From assembly GCA_002412925.1 (NCBI GenBank), contig DHVZ01000056.1:62001-126000 (forward strand): a stretch of DNA of 64,000 nucleotides. Reading direction: 5' to 3'. Shown in pieces: positions 8,006 through 16,159 of the stretch. The notes below the pieces were generated by a model. That model made no database searches. It saw only the letters and a list, made by a program, of their open reading frames with translations, and was not told the origin of the DNA. How positions within the stretch are numbered: position 1 is the stretch's first letter; each line of letters begins with the position of its first letter. The DNA is from Anaerolineales bacterium UBA5195. GTDB taxonomy: Bacteria; Chloroflexota; Anaerolineae; Anaerolineales; Villigracilaceae. Made by a program: the position numbers and the translations under genes.

Positions 8006-9676
8006 TTAGGGACCTTTCATCTTTTCTCTCGCCTTCACCAACCAGCCGCGCGCAAAGGCCAGGGCTTGCTCCCGGCTGGCAAGATGGCCTCCCGCCTGGG
8101 TTTCACGGATGGCTTCGAGTAATTTCCCAATCTCCGGACCGGGTTTCAGCTTGAGTTCGCCGATCAAATCGTCGCCGTTCAGCAACGCAGGAGGCTTGAC
8201 GATTTCATCCGCTTTTTCGTACCAGGCTTCGAGCAGAATCCGGGAAACATCCAGGGAGGCCGCCCAATGCTCCTGTGTGAGGGTATGGTCATAAGTGGCG
8301 CGCGTATCGGCCAGCGCCAGCAGGATCAAGTCAATCCCGGCCTCCCCGGCATCGCGGAAAAAGCGATAGATAGCCCGGCGGCTGATCTCTTGCGCGGCTT
8401 CCTTGCGGCTGGTGTGCGCATGTACGCGCATGTGATGCCGAATGATCAGTTTCAACCGGTCTAATTCGTCATTACTCAAATGCAAAGCCATGCCGCGCTT
8501 GACCGTCGTCTGCGCGCCCAGATCGTCATGCCCCAGGAAGCGGAGCCTGCCACTTTCCTCGACGGATTTGGTCTGTGGTTTATCAATATCATGATAGAGC
8601 GCGGCAAAAAATAATAAGGAACGCGCCGAACGATCGGCATTCAACGTCGAACCGAGATGCTCGCCAATCTGCTGGCGGTAACGTCCCAGGCGCATGGCAA
8701 GCAGGCCGTTCATCAAATCCGCATTCCCTTTCGCCTCATCATACTCCGGGGCGAGGACGCTCAGAATACCTTCCAGATGCCGCAGGACGGCCAGGGTGTG
8801 CATCCAGACATCATGGACATGCGGCGCAGATTGCTCCACGCCCTTAAGCGCAGAGAGTTCGGGCAACAGAAAAGGAAAAACGCCCAGCAGTTCCAAAGCA
8901 CGGATGGAAGCATCTGGTTTTAGGCCTTCGAATATTTTGAACAACTCGTCGCGCTGGCGTTCCGGTGAAATCTTCGGGAGCAGCGGCACGGCAGCTTTCA
9001 TCAGCTTGCGCGTTTCTGCCTCAATCGAAAAACCAAAAGCCGCAGCCTGGCGCACCGCGCGCAAAATGCGAATCGGGTCGTCGGTGAGTGCAGTCTCCGA
9101 ACAGGCGCGGATGCGTTTGGCACGAAGATCAGCAATCCCGCCCAGCGGGTCGATCACCGCCCCAGTGCGGATGTCCATTGCCACGGCGTTAATGGTGAAA
9201 TCGCGCCCGCGCAGGTCGGCTTCCAACGAGTCGCCGCGGTAACCGGCAAAATCCAGGCTGTCACGTGAACCATCGGGGTGCTGAAGGATGATCCGGGCAG
9301 TATCAAAGGCTTCATCCAATGGGAAAAAGGCTCCGGAGAGTCCGTCGGCCACCTTTTTGGCCAGCTTCAAGCCCTGGGGCGTGGCGAAATCCAGATCATG
9401 GGTGCCCCGTCCGAGGACAGCATCCCGCACCGCACCACCCACCAGGAAGGCAGGCACATCTGCCGGGAGCAAGGCGCGCACGGCGTCCAAAACAGAGGAT
9501 TTGACAGGCATGGAAAGCATAAAACGGATTTCCGGTTGTTCCTTGCGACGCGAAAGCCGCGCAGTTTGATAAACCTGCTCGCGGGTTTCACCCTGGGCGA
9601 TAATTTTCCCGCGGACCAGCGCCACCCAGCGCCCGCAGTAAGCAGAAAGGGCAGATTCAGGAGGCTTTTGGGGCAT
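8006..9676 (-). CDS. cca: CCA-adding enzyme / poly(A) polymerase family with N-terminal DUF5678-like domain
   Basis: 556 residues. Residues about 10-50 (YCGRWVALVRGKIIAQG) look like the small DUF5678 domain. The nucleotidyltransferase head starts near residue 75 with FLVGGAVRDAVLG and the metal-binding DLDFATPQG pair. Then comes RRDFTINAVA and an HD-type domain with ALYHDIDKPQTK near residue 360. The class adds or repairs the 3' CCA of tRNA. The GTG/ATG codon after the N-terminal module could be an alternative start, but the upstream frame is coding and overlaps the preceding stop as TAATG, which supports the long form. It lies in a run with hpt genes and an esterase. Confidence 0.88.
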   Translation of the reverse strand: MPQKPPESALSAYCGRWVALVRGKIIAQGETREQVYQTARLSRRKEQPEIRFMLSMPVKSSVLDAVRALLPADVPAFLVGGAVRDAVLGRGTHDLDFATPQGLKLAKKVADGLSGAFFPLDEAFDTARIILQHPDGSRDSLDFAGYRGDSLEADLRGRDFTINAVAMDIRTGAVIDPLGGIADLRAKRIRACSETALTDDPIRILRAVRQAAAFGFSIEAETRKLMKAAVPLLPKISPERQRDELFKIFEGLKPDASIRALELLGVFPFLLPELSALKGVEQSAPHVHDVWMHTLAVLRHLEGILSVLAPEYDEAKGNADLMNGLLAMRLGRYRQQIGEHLGSTLNADRSARSLLFFAALYHDIDKPQTKSVEESGRLRFLGHDDLGAQTTVKRGMALHLSNDELDRLKLIIRHHMRVHAHTSRKEAAQEISRRAIYRFFRDAGEAGIDLILLALADTRATYDHTLTQEHWAASLDVSRILLEAWYEKADEIVKPPALLNGDDLIGELKLKPGPEIGKLLEAIRETQAGGHLASREQALAFARGWLVKAREKMKGP

Positions 9677-10233
9677 TATTCCGGTTTACGGTATTTGCTC
9701 AAATCGGCTGCGCCAATGAAAGGCAGGTGGCGGAAGCGCTCGTCGATGTCGATCCCATAGCCGAAGACATATTTATCAGGCACATCGAAACCAACGTAAT
9801 CGGCTTCTACTGGCACTTCGCGGCGCATCTTTTTATCGAGCAGCACACAGACTTTCACACTCTTGGGGTCACGGGTTTTCAGCATCATCAAAACATGCGC
9901 CAGGGTGCGGCCGCTATCGACAATATCCTCCACCAGCAAAACGTTACGGCCTTCGATGTTGGTCAACAGGTCCAGATTGACGCGCACATTCCCGCTGGTG
10001 GCATAATGCCCCTTTCCATACGACGAGAGCGACATGCAATCCAGCTCGTGCGAGATGGTGATCTGGCGGGTCAGGTCGGCCGTGAAGGTGATGCCGCCAC
10101 GCAGCAAGCAGACCACCAGCAAATCCTCGCCAGCATAATCGCTGCTGATCTGTTCGCCAAGTTCCTGCACGCGCTTCTGGATGGCAGTTTCGTCGACCAG
10201 GACTTCATCGATAAATTCGCGGTAATCTTGCAT
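9676..10233 (-). CDS. hpt: Hypoxanthine phosphoribosyltransferase (copy 1)
   Basis: 185 residues, type I phosphoribosyltransferase. LLRGG is the PPi-binding loop, and VLLVEDIVDSGRTLAHV is the PRPP loop with its paired acidic residues. The C-terminal DYVGFDVPDKYVFGYGIDIDE is typical of hypoxanthine/guanine enzymes (KYVFGYGxD). It converts hypoxanthine or guanine plus PRPP to IMP or GMP in purine salvage. A tandem paralogue lies 33 bases upstream, and the stop overlaps the cca start by one base. Confidence 0.93.
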   Translation of the reverse strand: MQDYREFIDEVLVDETAIQKRVQELGEQISSDYAGEDLLVVCLLRGGITFTADLTRQITISHELDCMSLSSYGKGHYATSGNVRVNLDLLTNIEGRNVLLVEDIVDSGRTLAHVLMMLKTRDPKSVKVCVLLDKKMRREVPVEADYVGFDVPDKYVFGYGIDIDERFRHLPFIGAADLSKYRKPE

Positions 10234-10265
10234 CAGGTTTTCTCCGTTTCGTTGGGTGGATTTTT

Positions 10266-10823
10266 CTACCCGTTGCTTTGATACCGGCTCAAGTCAACGA
10301 CGCCCACGAAGGGCAGGTTCCGATAAAACTCATCCAGGTCAAGGCCATAGCCAAAGACGAATTTGTTTTCAATCGTAAAGCCACAGTAATCGATGGGCAC
10401 ATCCACCTCGCGGCGCGAGGCTTTATCCAGCAAGGCGCAGACCTTGAGCGACTTTGGCCGCCGGGTGTGGAGCATTTCAAGCACATGCGCGATGGTATGA
10501 CCGCTATCAACGATATCTTCCACCAGGATAACGTGCTTATCTTGAATGTTGGTCTGCAAATCGAGCGTCATGCGGACATTGCCGGTTGTTTCGCGCGCTC
10601 CCGCCCCATAGGACGAAATCGCCATACAGTCGATGGCATTGAGAACTGTCACATGGCGCATCAAATCGACCAGGAAGGGCAGCGCGCCGCGTAAAATGCA
10701 GATCAGCAAAACCTGCTCGCCAGCGTAATCACGGTTGATCGCCTCTGCCAGTTCCCGGACCCTTTTTTGGAGAGTTTGCTCATCGATCAGGACTTCGGCC
10801 AAAATATCATGGTAATCTTGCAT
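10266..10823 (-). CDS. hpt: Hypoxanthine phosphoribosyltransferase (copy 2)
   Basis: 185 residues starting at 10823 (MQDYHDILAEVL), preceded by GGGAG; copy 1 starts in the same way with MQDY. The PRPP loop is VILVEDIVDSGHTIAHV, and the purine-binding end is NKFVFGYGLDLDE. By eye the two copies are about half identical over their whole length. The differences are spread out, so this is an old duplication, perhaps with split hypoxanthine/guanine/xanthine preference. Confidence 0.93.
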   Translation of the reverse strand: MQDYHDILAEVLIDEQTLQKRVRELAEAINRDYAGEQVLLICILRGALPFLVDLMRHVTVLNAIDCMAISSYGAGARETTGNVRMTLDLQTNIQDKHVILVEDIVDSGHTIAHVLEMLHTRRPKSLKVCALLDKASRREVDVPIDYCGFTIENKFVFGYGLDLDEFYRNLPFVGVVDLSRYQSNG

Positions 10824-10961
10824 TCTTGCTCCCAATGAGAATCGCGCCCAAGAGTTCACTTGCTTCGAATATCGCTCGTTGCGCCAAAAAATTCGCCAAA
10901 TTCGGGTGACACAGTACCCGTCAGGATATTCAATGCCTAACGCGAGATTTCGCCCCGCGAA

Positions 10962-11531
10962 CTATCGCGGGACTTCGTGATGTTTTCGACAGCGCGCCTC
11001 ATACATTTCCGACGCGCCAACAATCACCACCGGGTCATGGTAGCGCGCCGGTTTGCCATTCACCAGCCGCTGGGTGCGCGAGGCCGGGTCGCCGCAGATC
11101 ATGCAAATCGCCTGGAGCTTATCCACATGTTCGGCCTCAGCCATCAAAACCGGCATCGGGCCAAAAGGCTCACCGCGAAAATCCAGGTCAAGCCCGGCCA
11201 CAAGTACGCGGATCCCGTGTTCGGCCAGCTCACGCGTCACCAGGATAATCCCATCATCAAAAAACTGTGCCTCGTCCACGCCCACAACGGTGGTATCTGC
11301 ATCAAAGCGGCTAAAAATATCAGCCGCCTTTTCAACCGGGATGGCATCAAAATCGGCCCCGGCGTGCGAAGTAACCTTCTCAACAGCATAACGCACATCA
11401 ACAGCGGGTTTAAAAACCTGCACCTTCTGGCGCGCGATCACCGCCCGGCGCATCCGGCGGATGAGTTCATCCGTTTTACCGCTGAACATCGACCCACAAA
11501 CCACCTCGATTGAACCATTCGTATGTTTCAT
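10962..11531 (-). CDS. tdk: Thymidine kinase
   Basis: 189 residues, type II (TK1-like) kinase phosphorylating thymidine with ATP. The P-loop GSMFSGKTDEL is at residues about 12-22, the Mg/catalytic DEAQFF near 92, and a zinc ribbon (CMIC then the late C of ARCRKHH) with the lasso region RYHDPVVIVG at the C-terminus. It fits the nucleotide-salvage theme of the neighbouring hpt genes. GGAG lies just before the ATG. A terminator separates it from rpmE. Confidence 0.95.
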   Translation of the reverse strand: MKHTNGSIEVVCGSMFSGKTDELIRRMRRAVIARQKVQVFKPAVDVRYAVEKVTSHAGADFDAIPVEKAADIFSRFDADTTVVGVDEAQFFDDGIILVTRELAEHGIRVLVAGLDLDFRGEPFGPMPVLMAEAEHVDKLQAICMICGDPASRTQRLVNGKPARYHDPVVIVGASEMYEARCRKHHEVPR

Positions 11532-11545
11532 GTCCGCTCCAAAAA

Positions 11546-11584
11546 TAAAATAATAACAGACAGAGGCTATGTCTCTGTCTGTTA
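11546..11584 (-). terminator. Terminator after rpmE
   Basis: 12-bp perfect stem (arms 11554-11565 and 11573-11584), followed on the minus strand by a T-rich run. It ends the L21-L27-L31 transcript before tdk. Confidence 0.8.
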
Positions 11585-11621
11585 AGTTTACCTGATATTT
11601 TAGTTTGCAGGTACGAAATTC

Positions 11622-12098
11622 TTAAGCGGCTTCGTTCGCCGTTTCGGGTAGTTCGTAACCCAGGGCGCGGATCTTTTTCTTGCTATCGATCAACGCCTTA
11701 CGGCCAAAACCCTCCATGGCAAGCGCGGCTTCGTCGCCTTCGCCTAATTTCGCCATCAGTTGGGCAATCGTGGTGATCCCAGCTTTTTCAAGGGCGCCGG
11801 TGACGCGGATGCCGAGGTCCAGATCAGAAACTGGCTTGGCAGGCGCCTTACGGGCTTCCTCTTTGGCCTTCTGGATTTCAACGTAATCCTGGCGCACCTG
11901 GAGTTTCTTGTAGAAACGGTCCACCTGGCCCTCAACGTCCAAGATACGCGCCTGCTCACCGGAAAAGAATGGGTGGCACTTGGAGCAGACTTCGACATGG
12001 ATGGTCTTGCGGGTCGAACCGGTTGTCCACTTGCTTCCGCACGATGCGCAGGTGACCTCGGCATCGGTGTAATAGACTGGATGAATTTTTTCTCTCAT
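11622..12098 (-). CDS. rpmE: Ribosomal protein L31 with C-terminal RNA-polymerase alpha-CTD-like domain
   Basis: 158 residues, about twice the usual length. Residues 1-70 are a zinc-type L31 with Cys17, Cys20, Cys38 and Cys41 and the SGEQARILD segment. Residues 71-88 are a charged helix/linker. Residues about 89-151 match the RNA-polymerase alpha C-terminal domain pattern: DLDLGIR, an AGITTIAQL helix, then GFGRKALIDSK and a final ALGYEL. Arg98, Gly132 and Lys134 align with DNA-contacting Arg265, Gly296 and Lys298 of the E. coli domain, while Asn268 and Ser299 are replaced. It is last in a rplU-rpmA-rpmE transcript. The role of the extra domain is unknown. Confidence 0.88.
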   Translation of the reverse strand: MREKIHPVYYTDAEVTCASCGSKWTTGSTRKTIHVEVCSKCHPFFSGEQARILDVEGQVDRFYKKLQVRQDYVEIQKAKEEARKAPAKPVSDLDLGIRVTGALEKAGITTIAQLMAKLGEGDEAALAMEGFGRKALIDSKKKIRALGYELPETANEAA

Positions 12099-12115
12099 TT
12101 TGCGTAACCTCTGGC

Positions 12116-12388
12116 CTACTCAGCCGCCGCGAAAGCCTCTTGCGGGAGGACATTCACGCGCTTGCGGCCATGCACAACATCAAAAACCACCACGCCATCA
12201 ATCGTGGCGAACAAGGTATCGTCGGTGCCGGAGCCCACGTTCAAACCAGGCTTAATCGGCGTTCCGCGCTGGCGGATGAGAATATTACCTGAAAGCACAA
12301 ACTCGCCAGCATATTTCTTCACACCCAAACGCTGGGCGTTGCTATCGCGACCGTTGCGGCTGGAACCGCCACCTTTTTTATGAGCCAT
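12116..12388 (-). CDS. rpmA: 50S ribosomal protein L27
   Basis: 90 residues. It starts MAHKKGGGSSRNGRDSN, the flexible N-terminal tail that reaches the peptidyl-transferase centre, with no cleavable extension. GVKKYAGEFVLSGNILIRQRG is the diagnostic core. It sits between rplU and rpmE with short gaps, as in the common rplU-rpmA order. Confidence 0.97.
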   Translation of the reverse strand: MAHKKGGGSSRNGRDSNAQRLGVKKYAGEFVLSGNILIRQRGTPIKPGLNVGSGTDDTLFATIDGVVVFDVVHGRKRVNVLPQEAFAAAE

Positions 12389-12399
12389 CGTGACCTCTC

Positions 12400-12717
12400 T
12401 TACTTCTCTACAATTTTCTCAACAGCAAGGCGGGTATAAGACTGACGGTGGCCGGTCTTCTGGCGGATGCGCTTCTTGGGCTTGTAATGGAAGTTGTAAG
12501 TCTTCTCGCCCTTGAAATGTTCCACAACTGTGGCCTTGACCGACGCGCCCTTGACAACCGGCGCCCCGACGGTGATATTGTCACCATCCACCAGCAAGAG
12601 CACTTCTTCCAAATTGAGGCTCTTGCCCGGTTCGACGGGCAGCAAATCAACTTCGATCATGCTACCTTCGACGGCTTTATATTGCTTGCCGCCGCTTTCC
12701 AAAATAGCGTATTTCAT
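12400..12717 (-). CDS. rplU: 50S ribosomal protein L21
   Basis: 105 residues beginning MKYAILESGGKQYKA. The start at 12717 is supported by AGGAAC upstream and by the family N-terminus; the longer open frame is leader sequence. The C-terminal KKRIRQKTGHRQSYTR motif binds rRNA. It is the first gene of the L21-L27-L31 operon behind the promoter at 12843-12871, with a leader of about 120 bases. Confidence 0.97.
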   Translation of the reverse strand: MKYAILESGGKQYKAVEGSMIEVDLLPVEPGKSLNLEEVLLLVDGDNITVGAPVVKGASVKATVVEHFKGEKTYNFHYKPKKRIRQKTGHRQSYTRLAVEKIVEK

Positions 12718-12810
12718 AAGTTCCTTTCTCCTGGTCTTCGCTTCGCCACAGTCGCCGCGTATCTTTCTGGTTGCCGCCGCGCTGCGGGTAAGCCGGGAAT
12801 ACAACATGCA

Positions 12811-12831
12811 AATACCCCTGTCGGGGGTATT
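12811..12831 (-). promoter_or_regulatory. Hairpin at the 5' end of the rplU leader RNA
   Basis: Arms AATACCCC and GGGGTATT (8 bp, 5-base loop) start only a few bases after the expected transcription start. It lacks a T-tract, so it is more likely an RNA-stabilising or protein-binding leader element than a terminator. Confidence 0.5.
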
Positions 12832-12842
12832 GGCGAGGAGCT

Positions 12843-12871
12843 ATTATACACACACGAACCGAAACCGTCAA
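12843..12871 (-). promoter_or_regulatory. Sigma-70-type promoter of rplU-rpmA-rpmE
   Basis: On the minus strand TTGACG (12866-12871) and TATAAT (12843-12848) are exactly 17 bases apart. Transcription would begin near 12836. This is the best promoter match in the window. Confidence 0.8.
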
Positions 12872-13173
12872 CGTCGAATTTATTGGGCCAATTATCAACT
12901 CAGAATGTTCTTTCGAGAGCAATGACTCCGGGCAAGTATCGTTCGCCGAGAAACACCTGCTCACAACGACCTCGCTGCTTCAGGCAGATTCTCTCCAAAA
13001 GCGACTGGCAGATGCCCTGTAATTCGGCGATTCAGCCTGTCTGGATAGGTTACAATAAAGAATTGCTCGCCACAACGCTAAGAGCACCAGGCTTTATGAG
13101 GGCGCAAGTGAGATCCAACATATCCTGGTTCCATGGGCCAAACCGGGCTTGAAATAACAAGGCTATCCTCTTT
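12872..13173. other. Intergenic region between divergent rplU and glycosyltransferase genes
   Basis: About 300 bases with no supported gene, repeat or RNA structure. It must hold the promoter of the plus-strand glycosyltransferase block, but I found no convincing -35/-10 pair. Confidence 0.5.
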
Positions 13174-15504
13174 GTGAACGAGTCTGATATGCAACAACCC
13201 AACAATAAAATAAATCTTGAAATCTCTGTAGATCACCCAGATGAGATCAACGTGCATGTTGAGGTGACCTTGCGCTCCCCGGGGGAAGCACCTGTCACAA
13301 AAAAATATGATCTCCCTCAACCAGGCAACCCTAGCGCATCGGATATTGTCATCAATGATGCAGGCGTTTTACCTCCACCTGTTGAGCAGAATAAATCTCA
13401 GCGTATCATCTCGCAAATCCGCGCAGGGCTTGAGCGCTTCAGAAACACGCCAGATTACCCTACGGCGGAATTCATCGAAAACAGGCAAGCTCATTTATTT
13501 TTCGGCCTTTCAGTGTTGCTGTACCTGCTGGTACGCATAATTGGCATTACCCATTATCCTGCTTATTTCTCCTTTGACGAAGCCAACATGGCGCTGATTG
13601 CCAGCAATTTCCTGCGCGATGGATTTCACAATTCCACCGGAGAGTTTCTCCCAGCTCTATTTGACAACACCGGAAAGTTTAACTTAGGCACCACTATTTA
13701 CCTGCAACTCATTCCCCTGTGGCTGTTTGGCCGGGCCGACTTCGCCACGAGAGGAATATCGGCCATCGTAAGTGTGCTTGCAGGAGTATCAATAGGTTTG
13801 ATTCTGCGCGATATTTTCAAACTCCGCTTATGGTGGGTTGGCACCCTTATCCTTTCGATGTTACCCGCCTGGTTCTTATTTTCCCGCACAGCATATGAAA
13901 CGACCACGATGGTCTCTTTTTATGCAGGCGCACTTTATTTTTATTTTCTTTATCGGTTTAAAAATACCTATTACTTATATCCAGCCATTTTATTTAGCTC
14001 GCTGGCTTTTTATTCCCATGCTTCGGCTCAAATTCTTGTGCCCGTCACCGCCCTGCTATTGATCATCAGCGACCTGCCTTATCACCTGAAAGACCGCCGT
14101 GTTCTTTTGGGCGGCATCCTTTTCACCGGCGTAATTGCCCTGACTTATTTGCGCTTTCGCGTAAACCATGCCGGGGAAAGTGAAATCTTTCTTAAAAACC
14201 TGACAACCTACATGTTTACAGATATTTCAGTGGGAGAAAAGATCAAGGCCTTCTTCGTAGAGTATCTAAGTTATATTTCTCCCTTATATTGGTTCAAGCC
14301 CGAGGTTTCAGGCAATACCCCCCGCGATGCCAGCTCGTACATCATGAAAGGATATGGCTTCTTGCCTTTCTACCTGGCGCCTTTTGCGGCGTGGGGCTTA
14401 TGGCTTAGCATAAAAAAACTGTACTCATCGGCATACCGGGCTTTGCTGATCGTTTTTTTGATTGCACCCTCAGCAGCAGCAATTGTGCTCAGCCCAAGCA
14501 GCATCACGCGGGCGCTGATCATGGTTTTACCATTTGCACTATTATCAGCAATTGGGCTTGAAGACATACTTTTTCGCTTAAGCGTGGCCGTCAAAATAGA
14601 AAAACCGATCCGATGGGCATTACCGATTTTTATGATCTTCGTTGCCATCAACTTGCACACATTTTCTGATGCCATGCGAAATGGCCCAGGTTGGTTCGTG
14701 CCCAACGACAACACCTTTACACCTTTCGGCGCTAATCTTGTGTTTAACGCACTTGAGGAAGAAGCCTTAAAAAACCCAGCGAACAACGTTGTGATGTCGC
14801 CGCTCTGGGCTATGTATCCAGATATACTGACCCGCTTCTACCTGGGCGACAATTTTCACATCAGCTTTGCAACTATCTATGATTTGGCTCGCCATAAAAC
14901 GGTCATCAGCAAAAATACCCTGCTTATCCTCACTGCCGCCGAATTCGAATATGCCAAAGAGAGTCCAAGGTTTTCCGATATCCAGACTGTACGCATTTTG
15001 CCATTTCCAAGTGGCGAACCGGCCTTTTACTTCGCCAGGCTTGCTTACTCTCCAGAAATCGATAGTATTTTAGCGGCCGAGGATGCTGAACGCCGAGAAC
15101 CAGAAATCGGACAGATTACTATCGATGGACAAAAGGTGACGGTCTCATATACTAAGTCAGGTGGAATACGGATTGACGATCTGTTTGATTACAACCCAGA
15201 AACTCTCTACAAAAGCAACGAAGTCAATCCGGCTGTTTTTGACCTGAGCTTTGAGCAACCTCGTGAATTCAAATCTATCTTCATTATTCACGGCAGCGGC
15301 CCAATTGACCTGGAGGTGGTTTTTTATTCAGAATCCGGGCAGGAAATAGGCGCCTATCAAGCCAGTTTCAACGAACACGGAGTCGAGGGCAACACACTCA
15401 CATTGGATCGCCCGGTAACTGCATCCAAAGTCCGTGTATCAGTAAACACCCCAAATCAGGATAGTTGGGGAATCGTGCATATTTGGGATATCCAATTCAA
15501 ATAG
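13174..15504 (+). CDS. GT-C family polytopic glycosyltransferase with C-terminal discoidin-like domain
   Basis: Up to 776 residues; GTG at 13174 and ATG at 13189 (MQQPNNK) are both possible starts. Residues 1-95 are a cytosolic beta-rich/polar region, followed by about 11-12 membrane helices. FSFDEANMALIASNFLRDGF after the first helix holds the acidic pair typical of the GT-C (PMT/ArnT-like) fold, which transfers sugars from polyprenyl-phosphate donors outside the membrane. The last 130 residues are a beta-sandwich like F5/8 type C (discoidin) domains. It is paralogous to the gene at 18235. The acceptor is unknown. Confidence 0.8.
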   Translation: MNESDMQQPNNKINLEISVDHPDEINVHVEVTLRSPGEAPVTKKYDLPQPGNPSASDIVINDAGVLPPPVEQNKSQRIISQIRAGLERFRNTPDYPTAEFIENRQAHLFFGLSVLLYLLVRIIGITHYPAYFSFDEANMALIASNFLRDGFHNSTGEFLPALFDNTGKFNLGTTIYLQLIPLWLFGRADFATRGISAIVSVLAGVSIGLILRDIFKLRLWWVGTLILSMLPAWFLFSRTAYETTTMVSFYAGALYFYFLYRFKNTYYLYPAILFSSLAFYSHASAQILVPVTALLLIISDLPYHLKDRRVLLGGILFTGVIALTYLRFRVNHAGESEIFLKNLTTYMFTDISVGEKIKAFFVEYLSYISPLYWFKPEVSGNTPRDASSYIMKGYGFLPFYLAPFAAWGLWLSIKKLYSSAYRALLIVFLIAPSAAAIVLSPSSITRALIMVLPFALLSAIGLEDILFRLSVAVKIEKPIRWALPIFMIFVAINLHTFSDAMRNGPGWFVPNDNTFTPFGANLVFNALEEEALKNPANNVVMSPLWAMYPDILTRFYLGDNFHISFATIYDLARHKTVISKNTLLILTAAEFEYAKESPRFSDIQTVRILPFPSGEPAFYFARLAYSPEIDSILAAEDAERREPEIGQITIDGQKVTVSYTKSGGIRIDDLFDYNPETLYKSNEVNPAVFDLSFEQPREFKSIFIIHGSGPIDLEVVFYSESGQEIGAYQASFNEHGVEGNTLTLDRPVTASKVRVSVNTPNQDSWGIVHIWDIQFK

Positions 15505-15511
15505 GAATTCC

Positions 15512-16159
15512 ATGGCTCCCGCAAACACAAACGACATCTGGGATTCTTTCTGGGCCATTCACGCCTCTAAAAACGATCTTTTTCATCGGTTTCTTTGGCT
15601 TGTACGGTTTTTATTCTCGAGCGCTTATTCAAGACAGATTGCACGGGCAACCGGAAAACTCAATTCGGCAAACCTACTAGAGGTTGGGTGCGGGTCTGCT
15701 CGTACCCTGCACTATCTGGACCGAACTTACAATTCCTGCACCTGTTATGCGCTTGATCTCTCTCCTCAAGCAATCACTCTCGTGCATTCTATCAACCCAA
15801 AATTCCACGCTGCGATCTCGAATGCCTTTTTCCTGCCGCTGGAATCGAACCAGATTGATGTAAGTTTCAGCATTGGGCTGATCGAGCATTTTACCCGTGA
15901 GGAAGCTGGGCAAATTGTCAGCGAAAAAATCCGCGTGACAAAACCTGACGGGCTGGTTGCCATCATGGTGCCCTGGGAAAGTTCTGTTTATAATCTGATC
16001 GTCCGCAAAGCGTTTGGGAAACACTGGCCCTTCGGTCATGAGTACCCTTTCCATCGTAATGAACTGGCGATGTTCATGCAGAGCTTAACCTTACAAGAAA
16101 TCAAAGTGTTTGTAATCTATGGGACTACCCTCCTCGGAATTGGTCGCAAAAAATCATGA
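15512..16159 (+). CDS. Class I SAM-dependent methyltransferase
   Basis: 215 residues. SAM-binding motif I is LLEVGCGSARTL (near residue 54). CYALDLSPQAI holds the acidic ribose-binding position, and SIGLIEHFTREEA is motif IV/post-I in the manner of UbiE/Methyltransf_11 proteins. The stop overlaps the next start (ATGA), and the gene is set between glycosyltransferases, which suggests methylation of a glycan or lipid-linked sugar. The substrate is inferred from context only. Confidence 0.85.
   Translation: MAPANTNDIWDSFWAIHASKNDLFHRFLWLVRFLFSSAYSRQIARATGKLNSANLLEVGCGSARTLHYLDRTYNSCTCYALDLSPQAITLVHSINPKFHAAISNAFFLPLESNQIDVSFSIGLIEHFTREEAGQIVSEKIRVTKPDGLVAIMVPWESSVYNLIVRKAFGKHWPFGHEYPFHRNELAMFMQSLTLQEIKVFVIYGTTLLGIGRKKS

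Noticed and set aside
13174..13189. Firm choice of start codon for the first glycosyltransferase
   Set aside because: GTG 13174 and ATG 13189 both lack a good RBS, so no decision can be made from the sequence.
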